DNA of 64,000 nt from Candidatus Poribacteria bacterium (GTDB lineage: Bacteria > Poribacteria > WGA-4E > PCPOR2b): assembly GCA_022822005.1 (NCBI GenBank), contig JAJECO010000084.1:115818-179817 (forward strand). The letters are read 5' to 3'. Positions 62,701 to 64,000 of this stretch are shown one piece after another (position 1 is the first letter of the stretch; each line of letters begins with the position of its first letter). The notes beneath the pieces were generated by a model that made no database searches, was not told the DNA's origin, and saw only the letters and a program-made list of their open reading frames with translations. The translations under genes were made by a program, and so were the position numbers.

Positions 62701-64000
62701 TCAAGACTGGAAAGCGCCTCGTCCAGCTGACCGTGCCGAATTAGCAATATTGCAAGTTTAACCTCTGCCTCAAGTGTCTGATTCTTCGCGTGCAGCAATT
62801 TCGTCCACGCTTGAATCGCCTCCTGCTCCCGCCCGACATCAAACAACAACTCGCCAAGTCGTTGCTGGTGGATGGGGTCGGGTTCTACCTTGACGAGCCG
62901 CTGCTGATAGTTCAGCGCGTCCTGAATATCGCCGAGGTCAAGGCTGATTTTGACCAGTTGTGTCAACAGATTCGAATTTTCAGGATCCCGATCCAACGCC
63001 CACGCCAGTTGAAATCGTGCGCCGGGGAGGTCGCCTTCCATCCGATAAAGCGCAGCCAACGCCAAGACAGGTCCCATATTGGAGGTATTCGCTTTCGACA
63101 TCTGCTTCAACTTCTCTTCAAACTCCCCCCGTCGTCCCAAGTCGTAATATGCCTCGGAGAGTGATCTCACAAAAATAAGTTTGTCATCCACGCCATCGCT
63201 CAACTCCCAACACCGCCAGTACTGTTCGATTGCCTGTCGGGGTTTACCTAAAAGTTTATAAATTTCTGCAATCTCTGCACGAATGTCAGTGGCTTCTGGA
63301 CGAAGACGGATAGCATCCTTGAAGCTATCGATGGCGGTTTCATAATCCCCAACCTGTTTGGCGATTTCCGCCAACATCTGATACCCTTCAGGATTGCGTG
63401 GACTATGCGCGACCGCTTGCTTCGCCGCTGTTGTTGCCGCATCAAAATCCATTACTTTTAGATGGGACTGTGCAATGTTCCCATAATATTCCCTTGCATT
63501 CGCACTATCAACCTCAATCAGGTGTGTGTAGAGGGTGTTGGCTTCGTCGCGTCGTCCTTGTTGGGCGTAGATTTCAGCGAGCCAACGGTTGATTGGTACA
63601 TCATTGGGCTTGAGGGCTTTCGCTTTCAAGAGGACTTCGAGCGAGTAGGTGATATTGCCTAACTTCAGGTACATCTTGGCAAGTTGTTTCTGTTGTTCAA
63701 AGCTCTCAGTGGTCGCCTCCAACTCATCAATTTTTTCCACGAGCGTTCCTTGACGCCGATAAATCTCAATCTGCTGATCCCCCATCTGCTCGGCGAAAAA
63801 TTCGTTGGGCGCGAGTTCCGCCGCTGCTGCGTATTCGGTCAGTGCCGCGTTGTAGTCCTCGTTCTCCATCAACCGCCGCCCCAACGTCTCACGATAGCGA
63901 TATTCATCGGGTGCCAACTCTACCGCCTTTCGACTTGCGATGATGGCTTCCGCCCGGAAATTTTTTGCATCAAGCAACTGCGCGAGGCGGTCATAATTCT
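56748..64000 (-). CDS. Second giant TPR protein, paralogue (5' end cut by window edge)
   Basis: The frame is open from the right edge, giving about 2,417 residues; the N-terminus lies outside. Residues line up from the first visible ones (NYDRLAQLLDAKNFRAEAI) with the other giant protein (near its residue 484) almost to the end, with shared landmarks such as KQAVAHSPRNPEGYQ, IEQYWRCWELSD and FSYSGY-type spots. The last about 150 residues are a different cap: REAESADTITREF, ASGGKFLQGLGDDLYD, TFDINVQQAGDYKIIARVLA, LKLKKRESGTKIDVFVFYRL, a carbohydrate-binding-module-like jelly roll. It ends 142 bases before the other giant gene. By alignment about 480 residues are missing at the N-terminus, probably a signal peptide plus TPRs. 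Confidence 0.92.
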   Translation of the reverse strand, partial: NYDRLAQLLDAKNFRAEAIIASRKAVELAPDEYRYRETLGRRLMENEDYNAALTEYAAAAELAPNEFFAEQMGDQQIEIYRRQGTLVEKIDELEATTESFEQQKQLAKMYLKLGNITYSLEVLLKAKALKPNDVPINRWLAEIYAQQGRRDEANTLYTHLIEVDSANAREYYGNIAQSHLKVMDFDAATTAAKQAVAHSPRNPEGYQMLAEIAKQVGDYETAIDSFKDAIRLRPEATDIRAEIAEIYKLLGKPRQAIEQYWRCWELSDGVDDKLIFVRSLSEAYYDLGRRGEFEEKLKQMSKANTSNMGPVLALAALYRMEGDLPGARFQLAWALDRDPENSNLLTQLVKISLDLGDIQDALNYQQRLVKVEPDPIHQQRLGELLFDVGREQEAIQAWTKLLHAKNQTLEAEVKLAILLIRHGQLDEALSSLDRAGKNVKEAIAIYQIGATLVEMNELDRARPHFQRIIEMPKPSENTMKNVTARSSRSNYGPPGINTDKFDLLGHLVWEIQNRSFGRGSGQPWVPSSFEEAQAGALVQLTTIAQQQGKLSEFIQQFEADADANPKDIQTLETLVQLYNLTENTDKVREITNRLIAASPNDPVYQGLRLDQSMEQFDYETIKKYLDAMTEVAPEARLWYVARYASQLYGQGREADALKLLDEFETVKVTDLNTSSVLVGAYAQMGRTDAAEKVVAQLPIPAIATVSRTSMMGPPSIAQQQWWQYSGIYRNLAAAYIREEKIDKGIALFWAFCDRTKPPATNARRVAALAYSSHSYSGYTPIQSSYPSPTVYYNQDRLRYLQWAFSQLWMEDGQEALYTKLQTELDAAEGRDRIYPGLALSYCYWWEGKRNKAQEVLSALQGEFPDDLTLKLNTVFASIQTGQHGVALELLDELAGGDPRNRRQYYNLTLQLASHIGDTVKVRELITKVLNSPGGARELYRFSQKLQQGGLTQYAIAVAKKAMVLAMGQRDPNFLIELSEHLDNLGRGQDAAHIAERAMRFANQRDRYGQTLYSWKFQQATHLMSRSKTVRAREPQLIEAAEKSPDSFQAQVQLAMFYEGTNQVKKASDAFEAALALRPKDSMTRRRYAQMLQRSGQTVDAVTQYITLLEDNPNALGHDYWEMMDTFFQAGKVDELVSLAMGMISPSIGQGFGNEFAISVAWQCMENNNPKAAAEIYEKIVDIQPNRDDLYSELASAYTAAGEREKAIQFLRKKTVKIENMSSYAQVQIVSKLAEFCKASGEIESLTTEYEAKLAEKPDDPLLLYLAASMKIAADDLEDSDTLVNQLLDFVSINVEWLSSLATAYQNAGDRDRKLRLLEATIEKIDPQNWWQLSESYRKLGTAYARKGEKEKARNTFRRMGAASTLGKSSFWEKEQVGAIYMQHEMWDDAEALFTEIINDLSAQRWNREQAQQQLMEIKRRRDGLAETTRLTEKTQEMNVGTQRALAQQYMQRNQLTEAVEIFEQIVTAMPEDLESRAQLATIYSRQNKHDKAINTWKALLEADPENTKYQDGLVNAYRSADKIPEALELAQKYIDGEVDNSVHYVRLAKVYAAGDRVDDAIEAYKRAIALTPGNGKIYRELAQLYLRKDDLDAAEKTFLEAIQYTGQEWERRSIERQLINLYRRQGRLEKMLKKAEAEGTLTFEMQQERAQRYRSEGRLEEAVDAYKKAIDMTAQSWERNNIFNELVQVYVQLGEDDLAMEVYETLSRSGSTGMSIHHGPSGIKIAFGGEEVRETLINAYRTQGKLEQLKTHFKGRLEKETDNPTVLEMVAEIYRNANDYERAAQTYQALCKAQPGNVRSFYYAAATFNKSNQPDLARELLDQGEVALSASNHRRDMWFLAAVATICLDGDMYAPAIKFAEEAIATSARYGGFRSGQEYLYNILGKSYLGTEQYENAVNAYRQMANIAQDDSERERAEKAMRRAYKAGKLYEKQIPEKLQQVAENFDDPDAHLALAQTYEWGDQVDQAIAAYERADELHPDSAVILGPLAKLYADVDPQKAKALYKRLIELIDMPNDRIQKRWMLIELYKKLGELDIAIAELCDFAGTTTEKSERNAALHSLWEICDDQERKIERVALFEKLASQIGESPTVYELLGDAYKETGNQEKAGIAYTRWGEFRQREINRQQGRSWEYGRFASQLLSKEIMPEKALELALRVSREHPDPNHTSILGWAYLINGQPEKIKAMIESESNTEARTGLVMLLADHYARNDQTDEIIPLLSKAAEETQHLESKALYIGGMIYHLHQAGETEKIVELAPGSFVREAESADTITREFKIEKDSNASGGKFLQGLGDDLYDKEENAGGSNEVVTFDINVQQAGDYKIIARVLAPDGKADSFFVKFDDREKFYTWDTIRSSTWRWQVLTVRPLGREEGSYTHESNGPIRFPLTAGEHQLKLKKRESGTKIDVFVFYRLQ

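Noticed and set aside
1..64000. rRNA, tRNA, CRISPR arrays, intact IS elements or phage genes
   Set aside because: I saw no conserved rRNA or tRNA stretches, no regularly spaced identical repeats with unique spacers, and no transposase, integrase or phage structural genes.

Overview
The window looks like chromosomal DNA of an uncultured, metabolically versatile bacterium. Four things fit Candidatus Poribacteria or a close relative: six genes for phytanoyl-CoA-dioxygenase-type (PhyH) oxygenases, a secreted protein ending in the YPNPFNPETWIPYRL-type C-terminal sorting/FlgD-like module, very large TPR proteins, and many short dispersed intergenic repeats. This placement rests on gene style; there is no rRNA or other marker gene. 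I saw no rRNA, tRNA, CRISPR array or intact insertion sequence.

Layout. 1-6.5 kb: a large six-PAS histidine kinase cut by the left edge, a secreted protein with a FlgD-like tail, and a TetR regulator, separated by repeat-rich DNA. 6.6-17.2 kb: an accessory catabolic region with a decayed HigBA-type toxin-antitoxin remnant, an HpcH/HpaI aldolase, an amidohydrolase, three PhyH genes (one a two-domain fusion), a Gfo/Idh/MocA dehydrogenase, a putative TIM-barrel glycosidase and a secreted DUF1080-like protein. Four families of dispersed repeats lie between these genes, and one family precedes three consecutive genes. 17.2-21.9 kb: housekeeping-like genes (membrane protein, coiled-coil HTH protein, PgsA-type phosphatidyltransferase, LON-substrate-binding-domain protein, AMMECR1 protein, divergent sigma-54). 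22-25.2 kb: a tripartite tricarboxylate transporter operon (tctC-tctB-tctA order). 25.5-35.2 kb: a second accessory stretch with an NAD-dependent epimerase coupled to a PhyH gene, a class-A-beta-lactamase-like serine hydrolase, more PhyH genes, ankyrin proteins (one fused to a CotH kinase domain), a small lipoprotein and an APH(6)-like kinase.

35.3-64 kb: all genes lie on the minus strand. After an unrecognised protein and a TPR-thioredoxin protein comes what reads as one long transcription unit (right to left): two giant paralogous TPR proteins with different C-terminal sugar-binding-like caps, a methyltransferase with a signal peptide, a DUF4175-like membrane protein, a MoxR AAA+ ATPase, a PIN-domain toxin-antitoxin-like pair, a DUF58 protein and two vWA membrane proteins of the BatA/BatB type. 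The MoxR-DUF58-vWA core is a known module type; its union with two ~2,400-2,900-residue TPR proteins and an embedded PIN pair is the most unusual system in the window.

The second notable signal is in the PhyH set. Three proteins keep the iron-binding histidines but have Gly, Ala or Ser where the facial-triad carboxylate should be, the substitution type seen in Fe(II)/2-oxoglutarate halogenases.
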